Shown here: positions 7,192 to 8,367 of the stretch, piece after piece
Position numbering within the stretch: the first letter of the stretch is position 1
Layout: the number at the start of each line of letters is the position of its first letter
Source of the DNA: Thermoplasmata archaeon
GTDB taxonomy: Archaea; Thermoplasmatota; Thermoplasmata; Thermoplasmatales; Thermoplasmataceae
Direction: 5' to 3'
DNA length: 8,367 bases
NCBI GenBank assembly: GCA_021797265.1
Contig: JAJZZZ010000062.1
Span: forward strand, 1-8,367
Notes under the pieces: model-generated
What the model saw: only the letters and a program-made list of their open reading frames with translations
Database searches by the model: none
What the model was told of the DNA's origin: nothing
Made by a program: the position numbers and the translations under genes

Positions 7192-7199
7192 AATTTATA
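7192..7199 (-). promoter_or_regulatory. Candidate TATA box of the thiolase gene
   Basis: Minus-strand TATAAATT centred about 26-27 bases before ATG 7169. This is the spacing that makes the transcript begin at the start codon. No Shine-Dalgarno motif lies directly before the ATG, supporting a leaderless mRNA. Confidence 0.6.
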
Positions 7200-7335
7200 T
7201 CTGTCGTTAAGAATGCCATTAATTTAGTAGAAAAAAATCTTCATGCATTTCCAGACTTGGAATAGGTTCATAGGAGTATTCATGGATTATGCTGGGCAAA
7301 ATTACTTAATCACTTTTCAAATCAGGTAGAAAGAA

Positions 7336-7420
7336 GCAGGGGTTGTCGAGATTGGTCAAAGGCGCCAGATTGAGGGTCTGGTTCCGTAGGGATACGTGGG
7401 TTCAAATCCCATCCCCTGCA
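7336..7420 (+). tRNA. tRNA-Leu, anticodon GAG
   Basis: A complete 85-base class II tRNA. The acceptor stem GCAGGGG (7336-7342) pairs exactly with CCCCTGC (7413-7419), with A7420 as discriminator base, the leucine identity base in archaea. The anticodon stem CCAGA/TCTGG (7365-7369 and 7377-7381) encloses a seven-base loop with GAG at 7372-7374, reading CUC and CUU. The 14-base variable arm (7382-7395) forms a TCC/GGA stem, as expected for leucine. The T arm is GTGGG-TTCAAAT-CCCAT. No intron is present and CCA is not encoded, so it must be added after transcription. An A/T-rich stretch near 7297-7311 could hold its promoter, but this is weak. Confidence 0.96.
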
Positions 7421-7434
7421 TAGATATAAATGTC

Positions 7435-7462
7435 AGAGTATTTTGTAATTTTTACTCTTTTT
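7435..7462 (+). terminator. Possible terminator after tRNA-Leu
   Basis: AGAGTA (7435-7440) can pair with TACTCT (7453-7458) across a 12-base T-rich loop, and the right arm runs into five T's (7458-7462). Archaeal termination needs mainly T-rich runs, several of which are present here, so the T tracts may matter more than the hairpin. Confidence 0.4.
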
Positions 7463-8051
7463 GCAGGATCCCCATTATACATCAGATGGGGTATTTTAAA
7501 GTTATATTATTGTGGTTATAGAAATTTTTTTCATCCTTGAAGGAACATGTTCAGGGGTTAGCGTTTGTTATGAAATCACCAAACCATTGACCGTACGGCC
7601 CAGATCTGTCTGCAAACATCACAATGTCATAAGAACCTCACATTGTGTCAAAATTGGCATCTATCATGATAAAACATTTAGAGGGTAAAGGAAAAGAGAA
7701 CAGCTAAATCTCTAATATGGTATCTTTCGTATAGTAAGAGAGGATGGAAAATCTGGCCTTGGCATTGCGGTTTTTATAGCTATAGCAGTTCTTACCGCCC
7801 ACCTATATTAATCTTCTACCACCCACAATTCATAACTTTATAATGCATTCCCCTCTTGGAGTCTGTTCTTTCTGATATTTATACCCCTAGTTCTGGTTGC
7901 GATGAAAGCTAGAAGATAGAATTTTGAAACATATGGCCTTGATAGGGAACCATAACTTATGGCGAGAGTATACCAAAACCTTCTGAATATGCCCTTCTAA
8001 ATTTCCTAACGTGGCTTTCATTGAAATAATTAGCCTTGGCACTTCAACTCA

Positions 8052-8061
8052 AAATATTTAA
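8052..8061 (+). promoter_or_regulatory. Candidate TATA box of the ABC permease gene
   Basis: AAATATTTAA is a TATA-like element about 108 bases before the permease ATG. Transcription would begin near 8083, giving a leader of about 80 bases that includes the 8087-8107 hairpin. Other A/T-rich runs occur nearby, so this is tentative. Confidence 0.35.
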
Positions 8062-8086
8062 GTGTTATATGTTAATCCCGTAAAAA

Positions 8087-8107
8087 TCCCTTAAACTGGA
8101 TAAGGGA
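8087..8107 (+). repeat. Perfect inverted repeat at the head of the permease leader
   Basis: TCCCTTA (8087-8093) and TAAGGGA (8101-8107) are exact reverse complements around the seven-base loop AACTGGA. Its place just after the predicted start site fits either a 5' leader hairpin or an operator. It does not resemble the TPP riboswitch known from Thermoplasma transporters. Confidence 0.5.
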
Positions 8108-8150
8108 AAATGGGGCATATAAGAATGAACGTTTTGGTTTCAGAAAACGA

Positions 8151-8163
8151 GGAGGCAGGTGAT
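8151..8163 (+). promoter_or_regulatory. Ribosome binding site of the ABC permease
   Basis: GGAGG (8151-8155) and GGTGAT (8158-8163) are both parts of the archaeal Shine-Dalgarno consensus and sit directly before ATG 8166. An in-frame TGA at 8160-8162 rules out any earlier start. Confidence 0.7.
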
Positions 8164-8165
8164 CA

Positions 8166-8367
8166 ATGTTCATCACTCTTCACACGATTGCCCTCATGTT
8201 TTATGCCATTTTCCTGACTTTCGCAAGGATATGGATCCTCATGGTGGCCTCAGTTCTGCTGGCCATATTCCTGGGAATTCTTTCAGCAAGGGTTAAGTCT
8301 GCCGGGGCTATCATAATACCAATAACTGATGTGCTCGAATCAGTTCCCGTTGTATCTTTCTTCCCAA
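8166..8367 (+). CDS. ABC transporter permease, NitT/TauT-like or duplicated anion type (N-terminal part, cut by window)
   Basis: 67 residues are visible before the window ends. A hydrophobic N-terminus (about 1-19) is followed by a second hydrophobic helix (about 22-40, WILMVASVLLAIFLGILSAR) and then IIIPITDVLESVPVVSFFP. That layout, with the LxSxP...FFP turn before the coupling loop, is the permease pattern of nitrate/sulfonate/taurine-type importers. The start is fixed by an in-frame stop six bases upstream and a strong ribosome binding site. In ordinary SsuC/TauC proteins a further N-terminal segment comes before this part, so the short N-terminus fits better with the long 'duplicated' anion permeases I know from archaea; that is a judgement from memory. 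Substrate, ATPase and binding protein would lie to the right. A leader hairpin suggests regulation. Confidence 0.8.
   Translation, partial: MFITLHTIALMFYAIFLTFARIWILMVASVLLAIFLGILSARVKSAGAIIIPITDVLESVPVVSFFP

Larger units (their letters stand above)
7421..8165. other. Long AT-rich gap without a convincing gene
   Basis: About 745 bp. Besides the possible terminator at its start, I find short palindromes: CCCCAT/ATGGGG (7470-7475 and 7486-7491), GAACATGTTC (7543-7552), CCGTACGG (7591-7598), CAGATCTG (7601-7608), CACAATGT/ACATTGTG (7620-7627 and 7640-7647), TATAGCTATA (7775-7784) and CCATAA-C-TTATGG (7950-7962). On the minus strand 7799-7551 reads as one frame with only two internal stops and a protein-like ending, perhaps a decayed gene. 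No transposase ends, CRISPR repeats or known RNA motifs are recognised. The last part holds the permease promoter and leader. Confidence 0.6.

Noticed and set aside
7512..7688. 58-codon plus-strand frame starting with GTG after the tRNA
   Set aside because: No ribosome binding site, no recognisable motif, and it overlaps the palindrome cluster. Length is within chance expectation.
8083..8165. TPP riboswitch before the ABC permease
   Set aside because: The CTGAGA and ACCTGA core motifs are absent.
7421..8165. CRISPR array or insertion sequence in the gap
   Set aside because: There are no regularly spaced direct repeats and no paired terminal inverted repeats with a target duplication; the palindromes differ in sequence.
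8125..8217. 30-codon plus-strand frame overlapping the permease start
   Set aside because: Too short, no ribosome binding site, and it conflicts with the better supported permease frame.

Overview
The window looks like chromosomal DNA from an archaeon, most probably of the Thermoplasmatales (Thermoplasma/Ferroplasma relatives). This is inferred from several traits. There is a DRG-type GTPase with a TGS domain, a B12-dependent (class II) ribonucleotide reductase with an ATP cone, and a formiminotransferase/cyclodeaminase pair encoded as two separate genes. AGG/AGA and ATA codons are used heavily. TATA-like boxes lie about 25-27 bases before start codons, as expected for leaderless transcripts, and the tRNA gene has no encoded CCA. 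No search was possible, so the genus is not fixed.

Layout. (1) 3-619, plus strand: the C-terminal end of a DRG/Rbg-family GTPase, followed at once by an acylphosphatase. (2) 621-3364, minus strand: a tightly packed three-gene operon read leftward, glutamate formiminotransferase -> formimino-THF cyclodeaminase -> threonine/serine dehydratase with an ACT domain, with 4 bp and 1 bp between genes. (3) 3365-3627: a divergent regulatory gap with a TATA-like box for each side and two perfect inverted repeats before the reductase. (4) 3628-5985, plus: adenosylcobalamin-dependent ribonucleotide reductase. (5) 5988-7169, minus: a bacterial-type thiolase, convergent with the reductase, 2 bp apart. (6) 7336-7420, plus: tRNA-Leu(GAG). 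(7) 7421-8165: about 745 bp, visibly AT-richer, without a convincing gene but with several short palindromes and perhaps a decayed reading frame. (8) 8166-end: the start of an ABC transporter permease with its own candidate TATA box, leader hairpin and ribosome binding site.

How the genes fit together. The minus-strand operon is amino-acid catabolism feeding one-carbon metabolism: formiminoglutamate from histidine gives glutamate, ammonia and 5,10-methenyl-THF, while the dehydratase deaminates threonine or serine to 2-oxobutyrate or pyruvate. The divergent reductase makes deoxyribonucleotides. Folate one-carbon units and dNTPs meet in thymidylate synthesis, so the shared intergenic region is the most interesting place for regulation. 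The rest is ordinary housekeeping. I see no clear new system; the best leads are the paired dyads before the reductase and the palindrome-rich gap after the tRNA.
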